Below, in pieces: positions 46,229 through 57,240 of a stretch of DNA of 64,000 nt; position 1 is the first letter of the stretch, and each line of letters starts with the position of its first letter. Where the stretch lies: contig CM022670.1 in assembly GCA_012295275.1 (NCBI GenBank), positions 31,767,938 through 31,831,937 of the forward strand. The letters are read 5' to 3'. The stretch comes from Chrysomallon squamiferum. Its lineage: Eukaryota > Mollusca > Gastropoda > Neomphalida > Peltospiridae. A program made the position numbers and the translations under genes. The notes under the pieces were generated by a model. The model was not told the DNA's origin. It ran no database searches and worked only from the letters and a program-made list of their open reading frames with translations.

Positions 46229-46594
46229 TTAATTGTTAATTTGTATATCGTTGTGCCCAATAAACACTGCATCATTGTCAAGTTCAAGTACTTTCAAATA
46301 ACAAAGAGGACATCGTCTCGCTTTTACGCATGATATATCATTATACGCATCTTCATGTCTTTCCGGACATAAATTTAATCAGACTGTTCGCAGTGGACTG
46401 GCTCTGGATAAGAATGTAAAATACTGTTCACTAGCATTACCTTCACTACTAGCTAGCTGTACTCCCTTCAAAATTGGCATCGACCAGAAATAAAAATCCA
46501 TTATGAGACTGACTGGCACAGAGGGAGCCATCTTTAACCGGTTGTTGGTTGTGCGTGAGGTATTACGCGCTGCAGCTTTCAAGACGTTTGGCAT
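46229..46594 (-). pseudogene. Unrecognised ORF interrupted by in-frame TGA
   Basis: A minus-strand frame opens with ATG at 46594 and runs 71 codons to a TGA at 46381-46379. The same frame then continues open for 49 codons to TAA at 46231-46229. The downstream part looks coding: it carries a Cys pattern (LCPERHEDAY, then ISCVKARRCPLCYLK) like a small zinc-binding unit. The upstream part contains a hydrophobic stretch (SVPVSLIMDFYFWSMPIL). I do not recognise the family. It could be a pseudogene, a transposon fragment, or a gene in which the TGA is recoded. It starts about 190 bases from the candidate 5' exon of ODH-3, head to head. Confidence 0.35.
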
Positions 46595-46779
46595 TCTAAG
46601 GTAATTCTTTAACCTCGAGAGGTATAGTCAAGTACTAATAATAAAAACATCTGATCACCAGTAAGAAGCTGAAAGATCTGTCTTACGTAGTCAGCCGGTT
46701 TTGGTTTATTTTTTTATTTTGACGGAAAGGAATAGTAGCAGAGAGAGTATTCTGTAGTGTTTAAGGATCAGTTTTACAG
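46480..46779 (+). promoter_or_regulatory. Candidate promoter and 5' non-coding exon of ODH-3
   Basis: A GC-richer patch ending in TTTACAG|GTAAAA (GT at 46780-46781). ODH-3 has an acceptor 20 bases before its ATG but no coding exon upstream. Weakly supported. Confidence 0.25.
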
Positions 46780-46936
46780 GTAAAATAAGAATGGTAAATT
46801 AAAATATTGATTGTTATCAGGTTTTGTAATTGTTAATAATAATTTAGGTATGCTTTTAGATTATATTATTCAGTATCTTATGTCATGCCTCTGTTAGTTT
46901 TTTTTGTTTTGTATCTTTCCTTTTCTGTAACTGTTA

Positions 46937-46938
<2 letters not shown>

Positions 46939-46986
<48 letters not shown>
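46939..46986. repeat. (CT)n microsatellite
   Basis: About 24 uninterrupted CT units. Confidence 0.95.
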
Positions 46987-46989
<3 letters not shown>

Positions 46990-49334
46990 CATTCTTTCTG
47001 TGCAACTTTTTAATCTCGCTCTCAAAATAAAATCATCAGTAACACTGATGTAAATATACTTAGTATTAGGTCACAAAAAATTCAGCCGCATACACAGCTT
47101 GTATTATTCTGCAACACTGAGAAGTTCTTTTGCTTATTACCTTACAAATAAATGTAACATAAACCACAGTAAATCTCCATATTATTTTATTATTTTTTTT
47201 TGTTTTTTTTTTTCGGTGCATGGTATTTTTCACAGTTAATATACTGATTTAAAATTTCAATTAACCTTTTCCATATAACGATAGGGATAATCACCTTATG
47301 CCATTAACATTTCGCAACACTAACCTTATGTTTTTTGTCCTCTTGCCAGAACACACATTAAAGCGAAGGTCAAGATCCTGTTAATAGGAAATCTCGATGT
47401 TTTCTAAACATTTGTAGTCAATCAGTCAACTGTAACAGTTACTGTGTTGAAGTATAGTCAACCCGAGGTCACTGTTTCTAGTGGAACATTCCTAAGGCTG
47501 TGGTGTAGCACTTTTCGTTTGTATTTTCTTTGTTACTACTAGAGCCGATACTATATTATATTTGCTACTTAATGGTAGGTAAAATTAATTTCTAACAATA
47601 AATTTATTATATATGCTCCTATCTAAACTATTTTTTTTTTTTTTTTTTATCTATAATGATTTTATGGCGTAATAATAACCTATTCTTCCTTTTCATGCTC
47701 CATTAAAAACTAAAAAGATCTGGTATCTATATACTTTGTGGAAGACTTTTTCTTTTTTCTTTTTTGTCGCGCGTTCGGAAATATCTTTTATGCATATCTA
47801 ACTTACTATATAACCATACTACAATAAATATGATATTAATATAATATTATATATATAAAATCAGTCTTGACTGTAACAGCCACTTAAGGCACCAGACAAA
47901 AATATAATTTAGTGGTAGCTGCCAGGCAGAATTTAAACCTATAATAATTACCACTGTACAGGAATCTCAAGGTGACTGTTATGGAGAGGTCACAGTTTTA
48001 TAGAGATGGCTATAATAACATGTTCGACTGTATATTATATACCCCGAGTTCATGTGTTAAACTTAAACCGACGTCACTAAAATAATCTTAGTTGAAAAAC
48101 AATTAATAATATTGGTCTTTTCATTTTTAGTTATTTATTTATTAAATTAAAATTGGTATTGAGTTACAAATTTTTACCGTTTGAACCTGCAATTTTAGAT
48201 TTTTTTTTTTTTTTTATAATAAAATTATTTTGGGACATAATTAATTATTCTTTGTTGTCTTGGCAGATATTAAAACATAAATAATCGTTCTGTTTTTGGC
48301 CAAGCATTTACTTCGATAATGTATGGCAAATATATACTCGAAAGCCGTGGTCATGGTTGTGTATATATGAAGGTGTTTGTGTGACGTATATTTCAAAAGA
48401 TTAAAATCTGCGAATTCCACAGACATGTTCATCTTCAAATACATGTCATCTAAATGGAGAGTGGTTTGTAAATATGAAAGTAACAAAAATAAGAGAAAAA
48501 TCGATAGTGACATTAGCTGTATCATAAATTTGCTCTGATGCTATCTATTATTAATATAACGATTATTTCTACGTACGCATTAACTGCCATTATCCTTCAT
48601 CTGTAATAATTATGATATATGAATCTCCGATACGAAAGTGTATAATATTGGAAAATGTGCAGAAAACAACAACAAAACAAAACCAGCAAAAGATAAAAAT
48701 ATCTATCTTTAAAAATGTCATAAAAATGCCAATCCTTATTTGTTTTATCGAAACCACCTACATCGTAGTTAACTGTTTATTATACAGTTGGATTAATATA
48801 TTTTTTAAATGTATATTTTATTTATTCTAATCAAAGCGTAGGTGTTCTTGATCGTGTAAGCACTTATACAGTTGTAAAATTTTTTTAATGTTATTTAACT
48901 ATGCATATATTTATGTGTGTATGTATATATATGGATATGCAGTTAAGTACGCGTGTACAGATGTAATGAGTGTGTTATTTCGTTAACTGTATTTTATTTA
49001 GGAACTTGTATATTAAATAGATTCACTTTACATGTTCTAATATAATGTACAATGTTACGTTTAAGAATAAGGAATGTGCTTTCACTGCATGTACAGTACT
49101 GATAAATAGTAAACTGACTACTTGTTGGATTTTCTCTTTCAAATCTAAAGCTTTATTCCGGTGAATAATTTTACTGGTGATCAAAGTGAACTTCAAGTAT
49201 CCTCTTGAAACAAATCAAGATCTCATTTAGTTTTACCTTAAAAAAACAAGTATATTTCTAGTTACATCAAGATTATTTCAGTTCAATAATTGGTAATATT
49301 GCTTTATTTTTCAGATTTGTTAACAAATACAAAC

Positions 49335-50537
49335 ATGGCAAAACTAGTCATTTTGATCTGTGGTGGCGGAAATGGAGCTCATACAGCAGCCGGTCTCGCA
49401 GCATCTCGCGAGAACATGGAGTCTCGAGTTTTGACTCTATATCAGGACGAGGCGGAACGATGGACCAATATCATGAAAGAAAATGACTTTGTTGTCACAG
49501 TCCAAGGCAAGAACAACCAATCTACGGAAATAAAAGCTAAACCAGTGATTGTTTCAAAGGACCCTGCCGCAGTGGTCCCAGGCGCACATATTATAATATT
49601 CACCATGCCAGCATTCGCTCATGCGTCTTACTTTCAAGCTATTGAGCCTCATTTGAAGCCAGGTACCACTGTTGTAGGGATGCCAGGGCAGCCAGGATTT
49701 GAGTTCCAGTGCTTCGATGTTTTGAAGGATAAAGCTAGGTCCTGCACAGTTATGTCGTTTGAGTCTCTTCCGTGGGCAACACGCATTTTGGAATTTGGAA
49801 AAAAAGTCCAAATTCTTGGCACTAAGAATTCTCTTCAAGGCAGCATGATAAAAAGTAAAACCAGTCCACAATTCGATCCCTTAGAGAGCATGCAAAAGGT
49901 TCTCGGAACTAACCCTGTTTTGAAGCAGACAAGCAACTACCTGGAGCCATACTTGTTAACAAAATCAATCGTACACCCGCCAATTATGTTCGGAAGATGG
50001 AAGGATTGGGATGGAAAACCTCTCGACAAAGCTCCTCTGTTTTATCAAGGTGTTGATGAAACGGCAGCAAAATACTTGTCCGGTGTTGCAGACGAACTAA
50101 TGGCAACAGCTAAAGCTTTCCAAACGAAAAATCCAAAACTGGACATGTCACATGTAATTCATCTGACCGACTGGTATCGACAAGATTACGCTGATGACAT
50201 CAAAGACAAGACAAACTTGATGACCTGTCTACAAACAAATGCTGCATACGATGGTCTTCTTCACCCAGTGATAGAGAAGGATGGAAAATTTTTACCAAAC
50301 TTTGGACACCGTTATTTAGTTGAGGACGTACCCAATGGTCTGGTTGTCACAAAAGGATTGGGTCTTATTGCTGGAGTCGACACACCATACAGCGATGAGG
50401 TGCTTCTCTGGTGTCAGAAGACAATGGGGAAAGAGTACTTAATAGACGGCCAGCTAAAAGGAAAAGATGTGAAAGATACACGTTGTCCTCAGCGATATGG
50501 GTACAACACCATTGACGACTTGGTCAAATTGCTTTAA
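49335..50537 (+). CDS. Opine dehydrogenase paralogue 3 (canonical copy)
   Basis: A 400-residue protein in one coding exon and the member that best keeps every family motif. Nucleotide-binding motif CGGGNGAHTAAGLAAS near residue 9; MPAFAHASYF; GMPGQPGFEFQC; SFESLPWATRI; the catalytic-His motif VHPPIMFGRWKDWDG (His214, close to His212 of scallop octopine dehydrogenase); HRYLVEDVPNG with the Arg/Asp pair; and CPQRYGYNTIDDL at the end. It should reductively condense pyruvate with an amino acid and regenerate NAD+ in the cytosol during anaerobic work. Upstream in-frame codons to 49290 cross a splice acceptor (TATTTTTCAG, exon from 49315), so the ATG at 49335 is the start. The substrate amino acid is not predictable from the sequence alone. 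Confidence 0.93.
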   Translation: MAKLVILICGGGNGAHTAAGLAASRENMESRVLTLYQDEAERWTNIMKENDFVVTVQGKNNQSTEIKAKPVIVSKDPAAVVPGAHIIIFTMPAFAHASYFQAIEPHLKPGTTVVGMPGQPGFEFQCFDVLKDKARSCTVMSFESLPWATRILEFGKKVQILGTKNSLQGSMIKSKTSPQFDPLESMQKVLGTNPVLKQTSNYLEPYLLTKSIVHPPIMFGRWKDWDGKPLDKAPLFYQGVDETAAKYLSGVADELMATAKAFQTKNPKLDMSHVIHLTDWYRQDYADDIKDKTNLMTCLQTNAAYDGLLHPVIEKDGKFLPNFGHRYLVEDVPNGLVVTKGLGLIAGVDTPYSDEVLLWCQKTMGKEYLIDGQLKGKDVKDTRCPQRYGYNTIDDLVKLL

Positions 50538-51126
50538 TTCTTTTTCAGAAATAACATTCAGTAATTTCACGGTATATATACCATTTATGAATGCTTTAAG
50601 ATTTTTCTTATTTTCCTTCATTATATTCCTTATGAAAAAAAAGATACTTTAATATTCCGATACGGAATATCGGGTTGTTCCAATTTTAAAATTGCTTTAA
50701 AGTCGAATACGTGTAACAACCATTTATGTTGTTTTGTGTTTGTCTTGTGGTTCTAAGGTATCAGTGAGCTCAGATTTTATAGTTGAATGAAATACTGCGT
50801 TAGGTCTGGTTTTCTAGCATCAGCATTTACATATTCAATCCTACAATGTTATTATAAATAATAATAATAATAAAATAACTTTCAAGTTTTCAGAAATTCA
50901 TGTTTTTATATTTTTTCCGTTGTATTTATATTTTTGTGAAATAAATTATACATTTTATTCAGTATTAATCAAATGTTGATTTTTGTGTCATTCATTGTTT
51001 GAAATATATTTATATATATATTTTTTCTTTATAGTAATTTTAAAGATAAAAGGCAGTCTGTAGTTAAAGTCGACAGTTCCTAAAGCGATTAACTGAATAA
51101 TTACGGTATATGTACATACAGTCGTG

Positions 51127-51200
51127 TGCGAGCATGTATGTGTAAGTGCGAGTATGTATGTGTAAGTGCGAGCATGTATGTGTAAGTGCGAGTATGTATG
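51127..51200. repeat. 20-bp tandem repeat, about 4 copies
   Basis: The unit GCGAG(C/T)ATGTATGTGTAAGT is repeated nearly perfectly, with C and T variants alternating. Confidence 0.9.
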
Positions 51201-51335
51201 TGTGTGAATTACTGCTAAATTTTGATAATGTGTACAGAAACCATATACATTTAGCTAAAATATGAATACTTTTATTTGTTAATTTTATTCGTAAAATGCC
51301 AATAGTGGTAGTAGTAATAATAATAATAATAATAG

Positions 51336-51366
<31 letters not shown>

Positions 51367-51953
51367 CAAATAAATAAATAAATAAATAAAAACTTATCTA
51401 ACTATATCTGGAAATAAAACGAATTAGTGTGTTTTATATTTTACTAATAGCGATAGAAACGTATCACATTATTATCATAATACTCGCATGTTCCCCGTTT
51501 TTAAAGCTTGTTAAAACCGAAAACTCACTGAGTTTCAGTATTTTGCTATTTGAGTGATAAATGTAAATTATCCAAAATAACCTCAAATAAAATTTTTTTA
51601 GCAGTGAGAACTTTAAAAAACTAAAACCAAAAAAAAAAATTAAAAAATTAAAAAGTAAAAAACAACGATAAACCTAATAATATTTAAAAAAAAAAGAATT
51701 AACAATAAAAAGAGAAAGAAAAATAAAGGTAAAAGCTGTAAAAGGTCCATTTTTGAAGATATGTCAGTCTGTACCATTTCCAGATAATAATACCGTCTCT
51801 GCCAGTTTTTACTATAAAGTGGAAGGACGATACTGATAGTTTTTACACAGACAAAATATCAGTTAAGTTGTCTGAGCTACAGAGAAAGCGAAAGGTACGT
51901 GACTGTTACCGTCAAAACTAGTCAAAAGGCAAAGAAAGTCTACTATGAAGTCA

Positions 51954-51957
<4 letters not shown>

Positions 51958-51999
<42 letters not shown>
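51958..51999. repeat. (GT)n microsatellite
   Basis: About 20 uninterrupted GT units. Confidence 0.95.
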
Positions 52000-52000
<1 letters not shown>

Positions 52001-52108
52001 TGAAGGTGTCATAGTTAGGCTACTGCTATATAATTGTAGCTGAATGTTTATGAGGATGATTCCTATTTTTGTAAATCAAACTGAATGATTTTATTATCTT
52101 GATTTGTT

Positions 52109-52160
<52 letters not shown>

Positions 52161-52162
52161 TT
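52109..52162. repeat. (TTTA)n microsatellite
   Basis: About 13 TTTA units. Confidence 0.95.
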
Positions 52163-52390
52163 AAATTAGTTGTTTAATAGTTTATTCATTCATTTATTAA
52201 ACTTTATTTTTATACCTCCTTTCAAGTACTATTATAATTAATATAAACATATTGTCATCCTAAAAAGAAAAAGAAAAATGTTCTAGAAGTAAAGTCTTGG
52301 AGTTTGGTAGTATCATAGGAGTCACAGAAGGAAATGACGTCACAATAAGTTGTTACTAATAAGCAACTTGTTAACGTAACCAGGAATAAA

Positions 52391-54461
52391 ATGTTCAGCG
52401 ATTACACAGAATCGAGTTATGGTAAATAATCTGAATGCATATTTAGAAAACATTTTATACAATACCTTTATATACGTACGTTTATGGATGATGTACAAGT
52501 GTATCGTACGTATATATGTCTTTTGTATGTATTTGTGTGTGTGTATGTATGTTTATATATATGTGTGTTGCATGTCTCTATGTATGTATGTTTATATATA
52601 TGTGTGTGTTGCATGTCTCTATGTATGTATGTTAATATGTATGCGCTTAACATGTCGTTAAGAAAAAACAAACTGAAATCCGATCTACTGCATTAAACTG
52701 CTATCAGACAATATTAAAGAAATTTAATAATTATTTTTGTACAGTATATTCATGCCAGTCAGAAGACGAAAGTTATTATGAGGAACCAGAGGAAAATACC
52801 AAAGAGAAACAAGATACAGTAGAAACTTCTTTACAGAAAGAATTAGGTTTGTATCGTTTATCAGTACGATATATAAATTTAACTGTAATTTAGAATATAT
52901 GTATTATTTCTCTCAGTCTCTCACTTTCTCTTTCTCTCTCCCAGCTAATAATAAATCCAGAATAACAATTTCAAGAAAACACTGGAATTATAGCGTACCC
53001 ACAGGTTCATCCAACCCATGATTACTGACGTATTTTTAACAATATTAACAGTCTGAATATGCTCAAAGAACAAGCAGAACAATAACATCAAATAACAGGT
53101 GAAATAGCAACGTTAGCAATAGAATTAATAATGATAATAACACAGTAGTAGTAGTAGTTGTTGCTGTAGCAGTAGCAGTAGTAGCAGTAGATGAAGTAAT
53201 AGTAGTAGTAGTAGTAATAAAGTACAAATTTATTTCAGATCTAACATCAGACTATGCGACACCAGAACTGGTAGTTTTGGTTTGTGGTAAAGGTAATGGC
53301 GCACACGCTCTAGCGGGCATCACATCATTTCGCGAGAACACAGAGACTCGTGTCTTGACATTACCTCAAGCAGAAGCAAAGAAATGGGCTCGCATACTAA
53401 AGAAATACGATTTCATTGTCTCAGTGGTTTGTGAAAGCAACGAGCCCATACTGATCAAAGCTAAGCCAAAGATCGTCTCATGCAATCCAGCTGAAGTTGT
53501 TCCCGGATCTCATTTGATTATCTTACCCATTTCACCATTTATTCATGAAAAGTATTTCCGCGCCATTGAGCCATATTTGGAACCTGATACAATTATAGTT
53601 GGAATGCCAGGAAATCCTGGGTTTGAATTCCAGTGTTTCGATATTTTGAAGGAGAAAGCACGATTGTGCACAATCGTATCTCTAGAATCATTTCCGTGGA
53701 CATCACGAATTCGAGAATTTGGTAAACATGTAGAAATTCTGGAAATTAAGGAGTCGCTTTTCATGAGTATAATTAACGGTAAAAGCAATCCACAATTCAA
53801 TCCATTACGATGCACTGAGAAGATTATAGGAACGAAACCTGTGCTGACTCTCACCAACAACTATTTAGAGTCCTACTTGATGACAAAAACCATAATTCAT
53901 CCTGCAGTTATGTGTGGAAAATGGAAAGGATGGGATGGAAAACCTCTCCGTAAACTTTCTCTTTTCTATCGCGAACTAGACGAAAAAGCTGCAGAGTACT
54001 TGATAGGAATTTCTGATGAAATAATAGCGATCGCAAAAGCTCTACAAAGCAACAGCTCATCACTGGATATGTCGAACGTTTCACATCTGCTCGACTGGTA
54101 TCGCAGCAGATACTACTGCGAGGCAGAGGATAATACGGAACTGTTGTCCTGTCTTTCAAGACACTCAGATTTCAAGTTTTATATCCACCCCATGATCGAC
54201 AAGGAAGGAGACCTAGAGCCAAACTTCAGACACAGATATTTGCTCGAAGATGTGCCCAATGGACTTGTTGTCTTGAAGGGTCTTGGTCTTATTACTGGTG
54301 TGTACACGCATTACATTGATGAAGTACTCGCTTGGTGTCAGAACGTAATGGGCAAGGAATACATGGTTGGACTGGAGTTAAAAGGAAAGGATATCGAAGA
54401 GACGCGATGTCCTCAACGTTACAATTTCAACACTATTGAAGATTTGGTTAGTTATATCTGA
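52391..54461 (+). CDS. Opine dehydrogenase paralogue 4 with spliced acidic N-terminal extension
   Basis: The dehydrogenase exon (53239-54461) has no ATG before its Rossmann motif: CGKGNGAHALAG is preceded in frame by LTSDYATPELVVLV back to a splice acceptor (TTTATTTCAG, ending 53238). Two upstream exons join in phase. Exon 2, 52745-52846 (acceptor TTGTACAG, donor TTAG|GTTTGT), encodes an acidic stretch with SEDESYYEEPEENTKEKQ. Exon 1, 52391-52421, opens MFSDYTESSY and ends at a GTAAAT donor. The product is about 451 residues, with roughly 57 before the position where the siblings start their Rossmann fold. The catalytic His (IIHPAVMCGKW) and RYLLEDVPNG pair are kept. KDWDG is changed to KGWDG, and the Tyr/Phe before GKW is Cys. 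NADH-dependent opine synthesis is expected by family. The leader is not a signal peptide or obvious mitochondrial presequence; it could be a disordered tail for localisation or regulation. Exon 1 is the least certain part. Confidence 0.8.
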
Positions 54462-54650
54462 TTGTTTAAATAGTTCGCAAATATAGGTTCTAACTAATAG
54501 CAGCTTGTACAGACATGTTTACGATTTATGGTAAAACAACTGTCCCACTTTTGAGCAATATGTTCGTAAAAATATGGGCTTATCAAAAAGAAATTGGTAC
54601 TTGTATTGTGATTTGTGTAAAATTTCAGGCAAATCTTTGCCTCGTTAACA

Positions 54651-54651
54651 A

Positions 54652-54705
<54 letters not shown>
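54651..54705. repeat. (AAT)n microsatellite
   Basis: About 18 uninterrupted AAT units just after ODH-4. Confidence 0.95.
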
Positions 54706-54706
<1 letters not shown>

Positions 54707-55192
54707 TAAAAATACGATCTTGATAATGAGTATATATTAATTCTTAATATGACTGAAATTTCGGATGATCTTTTATGTCACTGTTATCAGTGATAAAAGA
54801 AATTAACAGTCAAGACGTTTGAAAGTTGTTTAACAGAAACACTTTTATAGAACATTCCATTTTTTTTTTATTTGATTTTTTTATTGGAATCCAGTACTTG
54901 AATATTATAGTCACAGTATACCATTATTATACATTGTTCTTTATTTTCAAATATAATCAAGAATTAAGTAAAATAATGGCATACCGTGAAGATAAATATT
55001 AAGTAATGGATTCCGAGAACGTCATATAGGGGTACCAATCTCTCCTTTCCTTTTGAAATATAGAGATGGCATTAATAGGGCCTACAAGCCATAGTAATAC
55101 AATTAATTTTTAAACCTGTTGAAATTAAGAATATTAAAGCATTAGGCATATCAAAGAGAGACCTAATGTCAAGTTGTAACAGATTTAAATTA

Positions 55193-56001
55193 CCGTATAT
55201 ACTTGTGTACAAGGCCACCTTATGTATAAGTCGATGTGTATTTTAAGACCAAAAATTGCGTCATTTTAGGTATTACTTGTGTATAAGTCGACTGTAGATT
55301 CCAGGCACCGTCACTATTTTTAGACCAGTGTGACAGTGCCACGAAAGCCTACATTGTACGCCTACTGTAACATAACTTGCACGAGCTGTAGCTTGCACGA
55401 ACATACCATAATAACGTAAATGCATGTATTACACGAGCTATAGCCTAAATGTATCATAAATAGTATCTCTTTAATGTAATAGGTCTAACATGGAGACCTA
55501 ACTTACCGTTATATTTAGCCGTTCTATGATTTACAAAATTTGTCGGTAGTGGATATTAATGACGATTGCAATATTATTTCACCAAATTCTTTACAATTAA
55601 ACAAGTGAGTTTTGTTTATGAAATTAGGACCGATATTTAGTGCAATTTGGCAGAGAAGTCTGCATTCCTAGATCATTGCAAGACGCCGTAAGGCATAACG
55701 CCGTACTGACGGTTTTCTCGCTTTAAAATGTATTTTTATGTCATTAAACGGAAGAATATCATGTTTTACATTCATATTTGGTTTTGTTATTAAATTTTTC
55801 AAAAAATTTTATACGATAAAATTATATTTTTGAAAAGCTGAAAGACCGCGATTATTTTAGATGCATCCCGTAGCAAAAAATAGTCAAAATGGCGACTCTT
55901 CAGTAACAGCTACAAAAGCATTACCTATGTATCAGTCGACCCCCAAAATATTACCTTAATATAGTCTCCCAAAAATTCGACTTATACACAAGTATATACG
56001 G
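55193..56001. mobile_element. MITE-like DNA transposon with TA target duplication (809 bp)
   Basis: The ends are inverted repeats: CCGTATATACTTGTGTA at the left and TACACAAGTATATACGG at the right, flanked by TA (55191-55192 and 56002-56003). Inside, the motif TTGTGTATAAGTCGA recurs near 55270, and related GTCGAC and TTCGACTTATACAC pieces occur near the right end. No transposase frame is present. It is probably a non-autonomous Tc1/mariner-group element. Confidence 0.75.
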
Positions 56002-56956
56002 TATGCTCTGCCATTTGACAGTTTAAGTATCATATATCAGTGTTAGAATAAACATTATGTAATTTTTGACACGTAAATATGTTAGTTCTGCAAAACTGAA
56101 ATTATCCTAGAAAACATGGCTAGATCAGTACTGATATATATATTTATCAAAGTGCCATTGATATGAATATCCATTCAAATTCTTATGTGTTGTAATTATT
56201 TTTCAGAAGTTAGCTACCTTAATAAATTTGTTGTAGGTGTATTTCATGTTAATGACGGATTCAGCGTTATTGTTTTGAAGATAATGGAATTTAAAAGCTT
56301 TTTTTTTTTTTTTTTTTTGTATGTGTGTAATAGATAGCATGATTGCTGTAGTAATCTCTTCTATTGTTACAGTTGTAACTAATAAATATTTAAGTACTTG
56401 ATCCCATCCCCTAATAATTTCTGAAATGCCCCTTCACGTAGCTTGTAACCTGAATGTTAATCAAGATGTATGTCAGTAGGTCGGGCCTGGAGAGGAGTCA
56501 AGAATTGCTAGGAAGGGGGATAACGCTTTCTTAACTTGGAAATTTTCCAGAATATAAAGTACAGACCTGAAAGATGTAAAGAAAAAATTGGCCATCGCGA
56601 TCAATACACGCAAACACAAGCATAACCGTAAACGCACATTCTAAAATGTTTATACGTGTCTATGCATTTAAAGTAAAATAATAAGTGTGAGTATGCATTT
56701 AGAAAACAAACTATCAAGAATAAAAACAAACAAACAAACCAGCTTGTGTCTGTTTGGTTCATGGACGATCTGCGTTCTCTTAGTTGTACATAATGTATTC
56801 AACACACCAAGGTTAAACTATGAATAAAACCCACTCAGAAATCAATGAAGGTTAAGCGCGTTTTGTGGCAGGGATATTACGAGAAAACTGAGTGAGGTAC
56901 GTGAAGTCTAGTTAACTGTTATTTTTGTAGAACTCTGGGAAGAAGGCTGAATATAG

Positions 56957-57240
56957 ATTGATATATTTGATGAAAACTCTATCGACAAAACGGTTGATTT
57001 AACAGCTAACACTGAATTCAGTAGTATCAGTTTTGGGGTAAAACAGGGTTTAAAATTTGTTACAATATTGCGACGAAGCATTGGATTTCGTCCGCGTACA
57101 CGTAATAATGGCCTGATTACTGGTCCATTGTTAGTTAAAGTTAGTCTAACAAGTAACATTATCCCGGTCAGAATAAATTCAGAAAAATCTCCATCGTAAA
57201 CAGGTATATCCCTATTTTTCGAAAAGAAGTGGACACAACT
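56957..57240 (+). pseudogene. Possible Cys-loop (ligand-gated channel) receptor N-terminal fragment
   Basis: A plus-strand frame is open for 80 codons (56957-57196) without an ATG, then a TAA, then continues in the same frame. Read across the stop it shows GFRPRTRNNGLITGP, VKVSLTSNIIPVRINSE and, after the stop, GISLFFEKKW. The order and the GP-to-Trp spacing (about 36 positions) resemble the start of the ligand-binding domain of Cys-loop receptors (the RPxxxGPP, V-x-V and F-x-x-x-W pattern of glycine and acetylcholine receptors). No Cys-loop or membrane segments follow, so if real it is a broken piece. The call rests on pattern only and could be coincidence. Confidence 0.25.

Larger units (their letters stand above)
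45018..49314. other. Spacer between ODH-2 and ODH-3
   Basis: Contains the ODH-2 3'UTR, a minus-strand ORF split by a TGA (46229-46594), a GC-richer promoter-like patch at about 46480-46780, a (CT)n repeat (46939-46986), poly-T tracts near 47630 and 48200, and a small minus-strand frame with a hydrophobic start (48241-48525). Otherwise AT-rich with nothing recognised. Confidence 0.5.
50538..52390. other. Spacer between ODH-3 and ODH-4
   Basis: 3'UTR of ODH-3, then repeats: a 20-bp tandem unit at 51127-51200, AAAT/AAT runs at 51314-51390, (GT)n at 51958-51999 and (TTTA)n at 52109-52162. No coding sequence recognised. Confidence 0.5.

Noticed and set aside
52419-52696. Overlapping frames of Tyr/Val/Cys repeats
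   Set aside because: Translations of TATG/TGTG microsatellite DNA in the first intron of ODH-4.
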